DNA of 34,842 nt from Pseudomonadota bacterium. GTDB taxonomy: Bacteria > Pseudomonadota > Alphaproteobacteria > Rickettsiales > UBA1997. The notes beneath the pieces are model-generated. The model had not been told where the DNA came from. It made no database searches and saw only the letters and a list, made by a program, of their open reading frames with translations. The translations under genes were made by a program, and so were the position numbers. Positions 1-8,742 of this stretch are shown here, one piece after another (the stretch's first letter is position 1; every line of letters starts with the position of its first letter). The stretch covers positions 1 to 34,842 of the forward strand of contig JAGWWH010000018.1 of NCBI GenBank assembly GCA_018970485.1. The letters run 5' to 3'.

Positions 1-2
1 AT

Positions 3-1880
3 AGTTTGTTTTTAGATCCCGCGAGCGAAGAACGAATCTTCAAATTGGCGAAGGTGGGAGATATTTTTTCTGTAAAAAAAGCTAATGAGAGTGAGCCAAT
101 TTTTGACCTGAACTACAGATCAAGATCTGACGAAAAAACAAAGACTAAGAGATTCGATTTTTCTAGCGAAGGTAGAGTTTTAGTTAGCGACGATTCTGGT
201 TTTTCTAGGTGCAGTACAGAAATAATTTTTTCATTAGTAGCGCAGCTACGAGAAATCGTAAAAATTGAGGCCAAACATCTGATTGATTGCGATCGAATGG
301 AGAGGGTGAGGTTAATTTCTAGCGCTAAGATTTTACAAAATACTTTGTCTCGACTGTCTTGGTGCGGAGATCGTAATTCAGTTGGGGTCGATAAAAAACA
401 AAATGGAAAGGGAGAAATATTTTACGAAATTATTTCCGCTTTGGGTGAAAATAAGACGGTGTCTTTTGATGAAAATGGCCTCGCATTCATTCAATCGCCT
501 CAAGAAAAATTACCCAAATTACTTGATCAAAATGAGTTGGATCAGCTGATTAAAATGTTGTCGTTAGATGAAAAAATGCTTGATGAAATGGTGGCAAGAG
601 AAGTGAGAAATCAGCAAGATTTACGAAATGCTTTTTTAGGAATGTTCCCCCCTCAAGGCGCTTCGAAGCCTTATTTGCTTGATGATTATTCAAGCGTTTC
701 GGTGCTTTACCTCGAAAAAGAAGGGGCGACAAAATACACCAAACAAATTCAGGGTTTGAGAATATCTTTTGTCTTTAGAGAAGGGCAAAGAGTTGAGAGG
801 CTTGAAGGAGAGGCGAGGGTTAGATTTGGCGAAAATGACATTCACACAGATCTCGAAATTCTTAATCACCAAATAGAGGGCAGTAAGGCCAGAAAGTTAG
901 AGTTGATCGGCAAGTACCTCGCTAAAATCGAAGAGAAAAAAGATCTGCTTCATTTGCTACCGCCAATCTTAGGAGCGAAAAATGGCCTCGAGAGCAATGT
1001 CTTTAGTTTTGATGAAGAAGGGATTTCGGTCTCTTTATTCGAAAATCGAGCTTCTCTTTTTTTAAAAACTGAAATTACTCCTTTGCCTTACCACTACGCC
1101 TTGGCGGAGAAGAGGTTAAGAAAGATTTTTGCTGCAATCGAGAAGTTAGAAATTGATCGAAAGGCTGCAGAAAAATATTTAGAGAATTCGAAAAAATTTT
1201 CCAAAATAGCCTCGTTAATTTCTAGACGAAGAGCAATGAAGCTAGAAACAAGCTCAAAGACGACGATAATTTTAGATGAAAATGGTGGTGCGGGATATTT
1301 AAAGAATGCCCACGAGCAGATGCCGAAAGAAGAGAAAATAAAATCAGAAGAAGATGAGTTCGTTCAATCGCAACAACAAAAAAAATCAGAAGAGGAAATA
1401 AAAATTCTAAAAATTACCTCAGAGCCGGAGGTGAATCTTGAGCAAGAATCAGGGGCTTTGGGAAGCAAAGAAAAAGTAAAAAATTCTGATTTAGTTTTTG
1501 AAGCCAACGCGCCGATTTCCGACGCAACTTCAACAAGAATTTCAGCTAGAAGAAATGTTGAATTTGCTTTGATCAAAGCCTTTAAGAGTAGCTACGCAGA
1601 ATTTGTTGAAGAGATCGGAAAGAGTGTCGATGAAAAGATTATTCTGGAGGGTTTGGTTAAATCTCAGTTCGTTATTTTGTACAAAGGCAGGGATAATTTT
1701 TTCACTTTCAAACACAGTAACGGCGATTCCAAAGATTTTTCTTGGAACGAAGAAGGCGCTTTATCCGTAAAGCGTTCTTTTGGTGATTGCGATATTTCTA
1801 GAGTGCTCTTGATTCGTGATTTGGAGAATATTCGGCAGATATTTGAAGGTCATTCTCGCGGCGATTTTAACGATCAGTAA
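3..1880 (+). CDS. Hypothetical protein, 5' end outside the window
   Basis: I do not recognise this protein. The reading frame is open to the left edge, so the true start probably lies upstream; a TTG at position 6 is the first possible start inside the window. About 625 residues are visible, hydrophilic and rich in Lys and Glu. No membrane segment or signal peptide is seen. Residues about 440-490 form a highly charged, probably disordered linker between an N-terminal region and a C-terminal region of about 110 residues. A short motif recurs four times with the pattern aromatic-x-(F/W)-x-x-(E/N)-G: RFDFSSEG near 49, VSFDENG near 152, FSFDEEG near 333 and FSWNEEG near 578. Each is followed by a hydrophobic beta-like stretch and then helical sequence, suggesting a diverged internal repeat. 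It converges with map (6-bp gap). A structural or effector-like role is possible but unproven. Confidence 0.7.
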   Translation, partial: SLFLDPASEERIFKLAKVGDIFSVKKANESEPIFDLNYRSRSDEKTKTKRFDFSSEGRVLVSDDSGFSRCSTEIIFSLVAQLREIVKIEAKHLIDCDRMERVRLISSAKILQNTLSRLSWCGDRNSVGVDKKQNGKGEIFYEIISALGENKTVSFDENGLAFIQSPQEKLPKLLDQNELDQLIKMLSLDEKMLDEMVAREVRNQQDLRNAFLGMFPPQGASKPYLLDDYSSVSVLYLEKEGATKYTKQIQGLRISFVFREGQRVERLEGEARVRFGENDIHTDLEILNHQIEGSKARKLELIGKYLAKIEEKKDLLHLLPPILGAKNGLESNVFSFDEEGISVSLFENRASLFLKTEITPLPYHYALAEKRLRKIFAAIEKLEIDRKAAEKYLENSKKFSKIASLISRRRAMKLETSSKTTIILDENGGAGYLKNAHEQMPKEEKIKSEEDEFVQSQQQKKSEEEIKILKITSEPEVNLEQESGALGSKEKVKNSDLVFEANAPISDATSTRISARRNVEFALIKAFKSSYAEFVEEIGKSVDEKIILEGLVKSQFVILYKGRDNFFTFKHSNGDSKDFSWNEEGALSVKRSFGDCDISRVLLIRDLENIRQIFEGHSRGDFNDQ

Positions 1881-1886
1881 ATAAAT

Positions 1887-2645
1887 TTACTTGGTCCCTA
1901 AAGTAAAAATCTCAAAGCCATCTTTTGTTACCCCAATCGTGTGTTCAAATTGTGCCGAAAGCGATTTGTCGCGCGTGGTCACTGTCCAGCCATCATGTTT
2001 GCTTAAGATTGTTTCGTGCTTACCGGCGTTAATCATGGGCTCGATCGTAAAAAACATTCCTTCTTCCAAAACCAATCCACTGCCTTTTTTTCCGTAATGC
2101 AAAACGCTTGGTTCGGCGTGAAAAATTTTACCAATTCCGTGACCGCAATAATCACGCACAACTGAAAAGCCGTTTTTTTCTGCGTAAGTTTGAATGGCGT
2201 AGCCAATATCTCCCAAACGCGCTCCGGCCTTGACCTGATCAATGCCAAGCATCAGGCAATCTTGAGTGACTTTCACTAGCCTTTTTGCTTTGATTGAGGG
2301 CTCGCCAACAAAATACATGCGACTGGAATCGCCGTGCCAGCCATCAACTATTACCGTCACATCAACATTCACAATATCACCGTCGCGCAAAGGTTTTTCG
2401 TTAGGAATGCCGTGACAAACAACGTGATTAATCGAAGTGCAAATCGATTTTGGAAAGCCTCTGTAATTAAGCGGGGCAGGGATCGCGCCATTTTCAATAA
2501 TCTTGTCGTGACAAAGTTTATTGAGCTCGTCGGTGCTGGTTCCTGCTTGAACAAATGGCGTGATGAAATCGAGGACATGTGCTGCCAAGCGTCCAGCAGA
2601 GCGCATTTTTACGAAATCTTCGGAGGAGTGAATTGTAATCGTCAT
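1887..2645 (-). CDS. map: Type I methionine aminopeptidase
   Basis: Removes the initiator methionine from nascent proteins in the cytosol, using two divalent metal ions. The 252-residue product has the usual length of the short bacterial type I enzyme. The five metal ligands are all visible: Asp95 and Asp106 (VDVTVIVDGWHGD), His169 (CGHGIG), Glu202 (FTIEPM) and Glu234 (QFEHT). The substrate-binding His78 is in NHVVCHG. The ATG start at 2645 gives an N-terminus that aligns with the family without extension. It is divergent from rpoZ, with 77 bp between the two starts that must hold both promoters. It converges with the hypothetical gene on its other side. There is no sign of truncation. Confidence 0.97.
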   Translation of the reverse strand: MTITIHSSEDFVKMRSAGRLAAHVLDFITPFVQAGTSTDELNKLCHDKIIENGAIPAPLNYRGFPKSICTSINHVVCHGIPNEKPLRDGDIVNVDVTVIVDGWHGDSSRMYFVGEPSIKAKRLVKVTQDCLMLGIDQVKAGARLGDIGYAIQTYAEKNGFSVVRDYCGHGIGKIFHAEPSVLHYGKKGSGLVLEEGMFFTIEPMINAGKHETILSKHDGWTVTTRDKSLSAQFEHTIGVTKDGFEIFTLGTK

Positions 2646-2722
2646 TTTTTAGTTGATTTGCAAAGCTGCGCTGATGTAGGTTCGCGCCCCTATTTCCTCA
2701 AATCTAAAATTCCCTCAAAGCA

Positions 2723-3064
2723 ATGGCAAGAATTACAGTTGAAGACTGCGTAACAGTCGTTCCAAACCGTTTTGAACTTTGTTTAGTTGCGAGCAATCGC
2801 GCTAAAAGCATTTTGTCTGGCGCGCCAACAACTCTCGATCGCAACGAAAAACCAGCGGTAATCGCTCTGCGCGAAATCGCCGAACACTTGATCGACATTG
2901 ATGCGGTTAAGAAAAATATCACTCGCACTATCAGAAATCGTGGCCTTGTTGAAATCGTTACTGCTAATGAAGAAGTCGTCGAAAGCATACGTGAAGAAGC
3001 TGAATCAAACATCGAGCTAAAAGATAATACCTTTGTTGGCGAAAATCTTCAGGTTGAAGATTAA
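2723..3064 (+). CDS. rpoZ: DNA-directed RNA polymerase omega subunit
   Basis: Small RNA polymerase subunit that helps assemble and stabilise the beta' subunit and, in proteobacteria, forms part of a ppGpp-binding site. The 113-residue product begins MARITVEDC and continues with [15 protein letters not shown], the conserved omega core, followed by [11 protein letters not shown]. The C-terminal 45 residues are an acidic, poorly conserved tail, typical of alphaproteobacterial omega. It lies 71 bp upstream of the RSH gene, the same rpoZ-spoT order seen in many proteobacteria, linking a ppGpp target and its synthetase. The ATG at 2723 has no strong Shine-Dalgarno sequence. The intergenic spacer to rsh is filled by a repeat. 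Confidence 0.95.
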   Translation: MARITVEDCVTVVPNRFELCLVASNRAKSILSGAPTTLDRNEKPAVIALREIAEHLIDIDAVKKNITRTIRNRGLVEIVTANEEVVESIREEAESNIELKDNTFVGENLQVED

Positions 3065-3135
3065 TGCGAGTTTCGTGCTTCGTGCGTCGTGCATCGTATT
3101 TCGAAGCACTAAGCACGAAGCACTAAGCACGAATT
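3065..3135. repeat. GTGCTTCGTGC-type inverted/tandem repeat filling the rsh 5' leader
   Basis: The entire 71-bp spacer between rpoZ and rsh is repeat-like. GTGCTTCGTGC at 3075-3085 is a perfect inverted match to 3113-3123. A 14-bp unit (GCACTAAGCACGAA) occurs twice in tandem at 3106-3119 and 3120-3133, ending two bases before the rsh ATG. A related element lies at 27748-27820, just upstream of glyQ. No separate Shine-Dalgarno sequence is visible, so any translation signal for rsh must lie in or overlap the repeat. Confidence 0.8.
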
Positions 3136-5298
3136 ATGCTCTCCTGTCTTGATCTAATCACCAAAATCCGCTCCTACCACCCCAATCTCAACGAATCATT
3201 AATTCAAAAAGCTTACATCTTCGCTAAAGAGGCGCACGGAAATCAAAAGCGCCATTCCGGAGATCTTTATTTTTCTCATCCCGTCGCTGTCGCTGAAATT
3301 TTAACTGAATTAAAACTCGACCAAGAATCAATCATTACCGCGCTGCTGCACGATGTTGTTGAAGATACTGAAGTAACTCTTGAAGAAATCGAAAAAGAGT
3401 TCGGCGAGCAAGTCGCCAAGCTCGTGGATGGAGTCACTAAGCTCGGAAAAATCGAATCGGTTCCTGCTAACGAAAGAGTTGCCGAAAATTTTCGTAAATT
3501 AACTTTGGCGATGTCGGAAGATATTCGCGTGCTGTTGGTGAAATTGGCTGATCGTTTGCACAATATGCGAACCTTGTCCTACATGCCTTCGCAAGAAAAA
3601 AGGTCTAAAAAAGCGCGTGAGAGTTTGGAGATTTACGCGCCACTTGCCGGACGTATCGGACTTAGCAAAATCAAGACTGAGTTAGAAGAATTAGTTTTTG
3701 AAAATATCGACAGCGAAGCGCGTCAACAGATCATCGAGAAACTCAACGAATTGCGCGAAAAAAACAAAAATCTCATCGATAAAATTTTGGAAGATTTGCG
3801 ACGCGTTTTGGGCGAAGATGGCGTTGAGTGCGAAATTTCTGGGCGCGAAAAAAAGCCTTACTCGATTTGGATGAAGATGAAGAAGCAAAATATCGGCTTC
3901 TACAATCTGCACGACATCATGGCCTTTCGGATTGTCGCGCAAAATATTGGTGAATGTTATCGCGTCCTTGGTGTCGTAAATTCTCACTACAACATGATTC
4001 CTGGCACTTTTCTAGATTACATCAGTACGCCAAAAGAAAATGGATATCAGTCTTTGCATTTGGCGATTTTAGGGCCATTCAACAAGAAAATCGAAATTCA
4101 GATTCGTGACAAAAAAATGCATGAAGTCGCGGAATTAGGAGTTGCGGCCCATTGGCATTACAAGGAAAAATTTTCCAAAACTTCAAAAGGATCGGTAACA
4201 AAAACCGGAAGAGAAAATGAGCAATATCGCTGGATTCGTGAACTAATTAATCTTTTTGAAAATTCTGAAAATTCGAACGAAGCCTTAAAAGATTACAAAT
4301 TATCGCTGCACAAAGATGAGGTTTTTTGCTTCACGCCAAATGGCGATATTTTTAATTTACCTCTCGGTGCTACAGCGATTGATTTTGCTTACGCCGTGCA
4401 TTCTGACGTTGGTAATGGCTGCGTTTCGGCAAAAATAAATGGCGTGATCGCGCCTCTCAGACAAAGGTTGGAGAATGGTGATCAAGTTGAAATTGTTACT
4501 TCAAAAAATGCCAAACCTTCGCCTAATTGGTTGCAATTCGCTAGCACTTCTAAAGCGCGTTCGGCGATTAAGCATTTTATTCGTAGTCAGAAATTTGATG
4601 AATATCAAACGCTCGGTCGGGCGATTTTAAATAAGTTTTTCGCGGCAAGAAATCTTGAGATTAGCGATAAAATTTTAGAAAAAATTCTGCCAAATTTTCA
4701 TAAAAAATCTGTTGCTGATTTTTGTGTTAAAGTCGCAGAGGGCGTGATTTCGAGGCAAGAAGTGGTGAAAGCAATTTATCCAGATTTTCGCGAAGAAAAT
4801 AAATCCACTAAACCAAAAATTAGCAGCGAGAAAAAAAATAAATTTGATCATTCTTTGGCGATTGAAGGTTTAGTCGCCGGGATGGCAATGCATTACGCTG
4901 GCTGCTGCAATCCAATTCCGGGAGATCCAATTATTGGCATTATTAATACTGGAACTGGCGTGACTATTCACAGCCAAATTTGTCGTAATCTAAAAAGTTT
5001 AGTTCTCTCGCCACAACGAATCCTCGATGTTTGTTGGAAGAGTGAAGATGAAATTGGAGAAGTATTTTACGCCTGCAGAATCAGGGTTGTTATTCAAAAT
5101 CAAAAAGGCGGCATCGCTGACGTCACCAGCATTATCGCCAAGAAACAGGTAAATATTAGTCACATCAGAACCACCAATCGCTCAGCAGATGTTTTTGAGA
5201 TGGCGATTGATCTAGAGGTTAAGAGCTTGGATCACTTGGAAGAAATTTTGTCAGCTTTGAGAATTTCTAGAAAAATTTTGGAAGTGGAACGCGAATAG
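3136..5298 (+). CDS. Bifunctional (p)ppGpp synthetase/hydrolase, RSH family
   Basis: Makes and degrades the alarmone (p)ppGpp, the signal of the stringent response. The 720-residue protein has the full long-RSH layout. The N-terminal HD hydrolase domain has His48, His72-Asp73 (LLHDVVEDT) and LADRLHNMRTL at 138-148. The synthetase domain has the nucleotide-binding GYQSLHLA near 303. A TGS domain follows (about 390-455), then a Cys-rich segment (YAGCCNPIPGD, about 585-595) and a C-terminal ACT domain (about 650-720). An intact HD motif indicates hydrolase activity, and an intact GYQSLH motif suggests synthetase activity, as expected of a single alphaproteobacterial Rel/SpoT enzyme. It could equally be labelled spoT, relA or rsh. 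It is probably co-transcribed with rpoZ, and the ankyrin gene starts only 9 bp after its stop. Confidence 0.95.
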   Translation: MLSCLDLITKIRSYHPNLNESLIQKAYIFAKEAHGNQKRHSGDLYFSHPVAVAEILTELKLDQESIITALLHDVVEDTEVTLEEIEKEFGEQVAKLVDGVTKLGKIESVPANERVAENFRKLTLAMSEDIRVLLVKLADRLHNMRTLSYMPSQEKRSKKARESLEIYAPLAGRIGLSKIKTELEELVFENIDSEARQQIIEKLNELREKNKNLIDKILEDLRRVLGEDGVECEISGREKKPYSIWMKMKKQNIGFYNLHDIMAFRIVAQNIGECYRVLGVVNSHYNMIPGTFLDYISTPKENGYQSLHLAILGPFNKKIEIQIRDKKMHEVAELGVAAHWHYKEKFSKTSKGSVTKTGRENEQYRWIRELINLFENSENSNEALKDYKLSLHKDEVFCFTPNGDIFNLPLGATAIDFAYAVHSDVGNGCVSAKINGVIAPLRQRLENGDQVEIVTSKNAKPSPNWLQFASTSKARSAIKHFIRSQKFDEYQTLGRAILNKFFAARNLEISDKILEKILPNFHKKSVADFCVKVAEGVISRQEVVKAIYPDFREENKSTKPKISSEKKNKFDHSLAIEGLVAGMAMHYAGCCNPIPGDPIIGIINTGTGVTIHSQICRNLKSLVLSPQRILDVCWKSEDEIGEVFYACRIRVVIQNQKGGIADVTSIIAKKQVNISHIRTTNRSADVFEMAIDLEVKSLDHLEEILSALRISRKILEVERE

Positions 5299-5307
5299 AA
5301 TAAGTTT

Positions 5308-7272
5308 ATGCCCCCCAAGAAGAAAGCGCCAAAACCTTCAGTTGTTGATTTGGAGAAGGCTAGACGTAAAGAAGAAGAGGAAGAAAAGGCCCTCAAACAG
5401 GCTGAAGAAGAGTTTGAAAAAGCTGGTATTAGCATCGTTAAAACAGTAACAACCAAGAAGAATAAGAAGCGTCCCGATCCCCAGAAAAATCAAGAAACAA
5501 ATAAGATAAATAGCGAGTTCCTGATTTCTTGTAGGATGGGAATGTTTCTAGAAGCTAAGCGTTTAATTGAATTAGGAGCGAACTTGCAGCATATCGATGA
5601 TCAAGGAAATACCGCACTCCATTTCTGCTCTGCACATCGCAGCGCAGAGAGTTTAAGAATTGCAGAGATGGTCGCTGATGCCAATCCCAGCTTTATAAAT
5701 CTTAAAAATAAATCAGGCCTGACCCCGGCAGCCTTATGTTGCACTACGATGGGCAGTAGCTTGATTTTGAATATGTTGTTAGAGCGAGGATTAGACAAGA
5801 ATTCGTTAGTAAAAGAAGATAGAAAAGACACCTTGCTACACTCTGCTTGTTACTTCTCTAATCTGGATTCCGTGATGGTTTTGATAGCACATGGAGTTGA
5901 TATTGATGCAGAAAATTCGAGTCGCTTAAAGCCATTTCAAGCTCTTGACATGGAAGCAGTTTTAAAGATTCAAGATAGAATAAGAGCTCAAAATGAATCG
6001 ACCAAAAGTCTCAAGCGAGAAAAAGAGAAGGCTGAAGGGGCTGCTCAAGTTGAAGTTCCAGCTCAAGTTGAAGATGAATTGAAGGAGGATGAGAAGGATT
6101 TTTCTGAGTTTTTAGTTGCGCAATCAGAGTCAGTATCAGAGCCAATATCAGAAGTATTTAACGGGGGCGTCGAAGAAAAAAATGATGAAGATGTTTTGCC
6201 CATTCTTTCAGCTGAGCAAAAATTAGAAGCGCAGAGAAAAGAGATGGATTCATTTCTTGAAGCTAAGACCGAAATAAGATCGGTGTATGATTTACCATCA
6301 TTTTTGCTCCCGAATATTTTAGAATTAATTCGAGAAAATGTAGGGGTTAGGTTCAATCAAGGAGTTCAAATAAAGGGCAGTAGAGCTTCGATAACAGCTC
6401 TCAGCACTAGATTTCCCAGTGATTTAGATCTCGAAGTCTTTGTCGTAGATATGAGATTTTGGTCTGACGAGAAGATTCAAGAATTTGCTCGCAGAAACTT
6501 TGATTTAGAATCTTCTTCCAGAAATATTTATCGCGGTCCCCATCACAACGGATCAGCTTTTACCGTTAACATTAAAGACGAAAATAGAAGGCTGGATTTC
6601 TCCTTCTATGATCCAAAAATGCTGCCTCCTCACAATCTAAGCTGGGCGACTAATAAAGAGAAAAAGGTATTATTCGATGCCGAAGGAAATGCTTATCATT
6701 ACCCAGCATTACTCGCTTCCACAGAGTGGGCTAATCATCGTGCTGGTCAATATTCGCAAGGCTTGATTATTAATCCTGAGGCTCGGGGATTGATGCTGAG
6801 ATTATGCTTCCTTGCTTCGGTTGGTGAGATTACGCGTGACGAAATTCTTGAGGCATTACCAGTAATTAAACCAGATAACCCGGTAGATTTACTTCAGAAA
6901 GAGTTCAAGTTGGATAAACTATTCGGTGTAGATCAAGAATCGATTGGAGAGCGGACTCAGAGTTTGGTTTCAGAGGGTTTGGAAAGATTATTCAAATCTC
7001 ACAATCTTGATCGAGACCAGCAGAGGAGTTTTTTGGAAAATTTAGACTGGGTATCAAAAGTGTTTTACTCGTCTGAGCGCAATAAAGAAGGCTTTTTTCA
7101 TGAGTTGCATTTATCAGATAGGGGACGTTTCCAGCAAAATCGTATGGGATATTTTCCTCTATACAAATCAATTGAAGGAGCGCTTTCTTCATTTGAAGCT
7201 CAACCTTCCTCATCTCCTCTTTGTGGTTATGCTTATAGAACAGATTGCAAGCATGGAAGAGGTTTGGGTTAA
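5308..7272 (+). CDS. Ankyrin-repeat protein with nucleotidyltransferase-like C-terminal domain
   Basis: A 654-residue protein in three parts. Residues 1-65 are Lys/Glu-rich and probably coiled or disordered. Residues about 70-215 hold roughly four ankyrin repeats, with signatures such as DDQGNTALHFC (97-107), NKSGLTPAALC (134-144) and DTLLHSACY (174-182). After an acidic linker (230-320) comes a domain with KGSRA at 356-360, an S-D-L-D-L-E block at 371-376 and a later LDFSF at 429-433. The GS...DxD...D spacing is that of the nucleotidyltransferase fold (Gly357-Ser358, Asp372/Asp374, Asp430). No signal peptide or membrane segment is present. Ankyrin repeats suggest protein binding, and the NTase-like domain could modify RNA, a protein or a nucleotide. 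It is 9 bp behind rsh and converges with degP (1-bp gap). Ankyrin call firm; NTase call is by motif only. Confidence 0.75.
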   Translation: MPPKKKAPKPSVVDLEKARRKEEEEEKALKQAEEEFEKAGISIVKTVTTKKNKKRPDPQKNQETNKINSEFLISCRMGMFLEAKRLIELGANLQHIDDQGNTALHFCSAHRSAESLRIAEMVADANPSFINLKNKSGLTPAALCCTTMGSSLILNMLLERGLDKNSLVKEDRKDTLLHSACYFSNLDSVMVLIAHGVDIDAENSSRLKPFQALDMEAVLKIQDRIRAQNESTKSLKREKEKAEGAAQVEVPAQVEDELKEDEKDFSEFLVAQSESVSEPISEVFNGGVEEKNDEDVLPILSAEQKLEAQRKEMDSFLEAKTEIRSVYDLPSFLLPNILELIRENVGVRFNQGVQIKGSRASITALSTRFPSDLDLEVFVVDMRFWSDEKIQEFARRNFDLESSSRNIYRGPHHNGSAFTVNIKDENRRLDFSFYDPKMLPPHNLSWATNKEKKVLFDAEGNAYHYPALLASTEWANHRAGQYSQGLIINPEARGLMLRLCFLASVGEITRDEILEALPVIKPDNPVDLLQKEFKLDKLFGVDQESIGERTQSLVSEGLERLFKSHNLDRDQQRSFLENLDWVSKVFYSSERNKEGFFHELHLSDRGRFQQNRMGYFPLYKSIEGALSSFEAQPSSSPLCGYAYRTDCKHGRGLG

Positions 7273-7273
7273 T

Positions 7274-8737
7274 CTAGCTCCCGATATTGAGCGTGATGGC
7301 GTAATTAGCGTCTCCACGCTTCGCAAAGATAAAAATCTTTTTTGAAGCCTTTTTTGCCTCCTCGATAATCTCTTTGATTTGATCAACTGAAGTAATCGGA
7401 ATTTGGTTTACTGAGACGATTACATCTCCAATAGCCACGCCTTTTTCTGCCGCTTCAGATTTTGGATTAACTTCAACCACAAGAAGCCCCTCAATACTTA
7501 GTTCGTTTTTATCCTTTTTGATTTTGCTTTTGAATTCGGCGAGTCCAAGACCAAGAAGTTGGCCGGTTGGCTTGAGCGCAGCTTGCTTTTTTTCCAAAGT
7601 TTTTGTTTCAGAAGTTTTGATTGGTTCTTCACGCATCTTTTCAACCTTTATCTTGAGAGTTTTGGCCTTTCCTTGTCGCCAAACTACAATCTTTGCGGTT
7701 TGGCCGATGGGGTATTGAGAAACTGTTTTTGGTAAAGTTTTCATCTCGATAATTTCCTGATCATCAAATTTCAGAATTATATCAGTTGGTAAGATTCCAG
7801 CTTTATCTGCCGGCCCTCCTTTTACTAAATCGACAACAAAAGCTCCTCTACTTTTTTCTAATTTCATTGATTCGGCGATATCGTCAGGAACATCTTGAAC
7901 GGAAACGCCAATCCAGCCGCGCGTGACTTCGCCTCGTTCTTTTAATTGTCGGATAACCTGAACAACAGAATTAGAAGGTGTTGCAAAACCAATTCCGACA
8001 TTTCCTCCAGAAGGAGAAAAAATTGCGGTACTCATGCCGATTACTTCTCCTCTAGCGTTGAACATTGGGCCGCCGGAATTTCCTTTATTGATCGCTGCGT
8101 CTGTTTGTAAAAAGTCATCATTTTGACCATTTTTAATATCGCGACCGCGAGCGGAAAGAATTCCGACAGATACTGATCCGCCGAGTCCATATGGATTGCC
8201 AATAACTATCATCCAGTCGCCAATTCTAGCCTTGTTTGAATCTCCAAATTTTATCGATTTTAGCTCTTTTTCCGCGTTGATTTTTAGAAGAGCGATGTCG
8301 GTTTTTCTGTCTATTCCGACCACTTTCGCTTTGTATTTCGAGCCGTCATCCATACCAACAGTGATTTCATCAGCATCCTCAATTACATGATTATTGGTAA
8401 CGATAAAACCGTCTTTTGAAATTATAAATCCTGAGCCAATTGAGGAAATTTTTTTCTTTTGACCTTGATACTGATTTTCGAGATGCCTGCGTAAATCATC
8501 GAAAAGTGGAGTTTTTGGTAACTCGCCAAGAACTATCTGATCAACAGTGACGTTGCCAGTTTGCACCTCTTGAATTGCAGAAATATTTACGACAGTTGGC
8601 ATTAGATCTTCCACGATATCAGCAAATCCAGAAATCACCGCAGGTTTAGATGGCGGAATATCGTTCTTTTTATTTTCTGCAGCAAAGGCTTGCGAAGTCA
8701 GCAATAGTAAGGTGAAAGCTATGATGAGATTTTTCAT
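7274..8737 (-). CDS. degP: Do-like periplasmic serine protease/chaperone (DegP/HtrA family)
   Basis: Periplasmic trypsin-like protease that degrades or refolds damaged envelope proteins. The 487-residue product begins with a cleavable signal peptide (hydrophobic residues 4-18, AFAA near 17-20). The catalytic triad is visible: His117 in TNNHVIED, Asp147 in KTDIALL and Ser221 in GNSGGPMF. Two PDZ domains follow, at about 280-375 and 395-485, the second with the carboxylate-loop-like sequence GLLVVEV. It could be DegP, DegQ or MucD; the family call is firm and the subtype is not. The gene starts 5 bp after the hflC stop, and they are probably one operon. HflC and Deg proteases are commonly neighbours in proteobacteria, joining control of FtsH with periplasmic proteolysis. 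Confidence 0.95.
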   Translation of the reverse strand: MKNLIIAFTLLLLTSQAFAAENKKNDIPPSKPAVISGFADIVEDLMPTVVNISAIQEVQTGNVTVDQIVLGELPKTPLFDDLRRHLENQYQGQKKKISSIGSGFIISKDGFIVTNNHVIEDADEITVGMDDGSKYKAKVVGIDRKTDIALLKINAEKELKSIKFGDSNKARIGDWMIVIGNPYGLGGSVSVGILSARGRDIKNGQNDDFLQTDAAINKGNSGGPMFNARGEVIGMSTAIFSPSGGNVGIGFATPSNSVVQVIRQLKERGEVTRGWIGVSVQDVPDDIAESMKLEKSRGAFVVDLVKGGPADKAGILPTDIILKFDDQEIIEMKTLPKTVSQYPIGQTAKIVVWRQGKAKTLKIKVEKMREEPIKTSETKTLEKKQAALKPTGQLLGLGLAEFKSKIKKDKNELSIEGLLVVEVNPKSEAAEKGVAIGDVIVSVNQIPITSVDQIKEIIEEAKKASKKIFIFAKRGDANYAITLNIGS

Positions 8738-8742
8738 ATTTC

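Noticed and set aside
2334-2753. 139-codon plus-strand open frame across map
   Set aside because: It is antisense to a firmly identified gene and has no recognisable protein features.
3106-3133. Tandem 14-bp repeats as a CRISPR fragment
   Set aside because: Only two abutting copies with no spacers and no cas genes.
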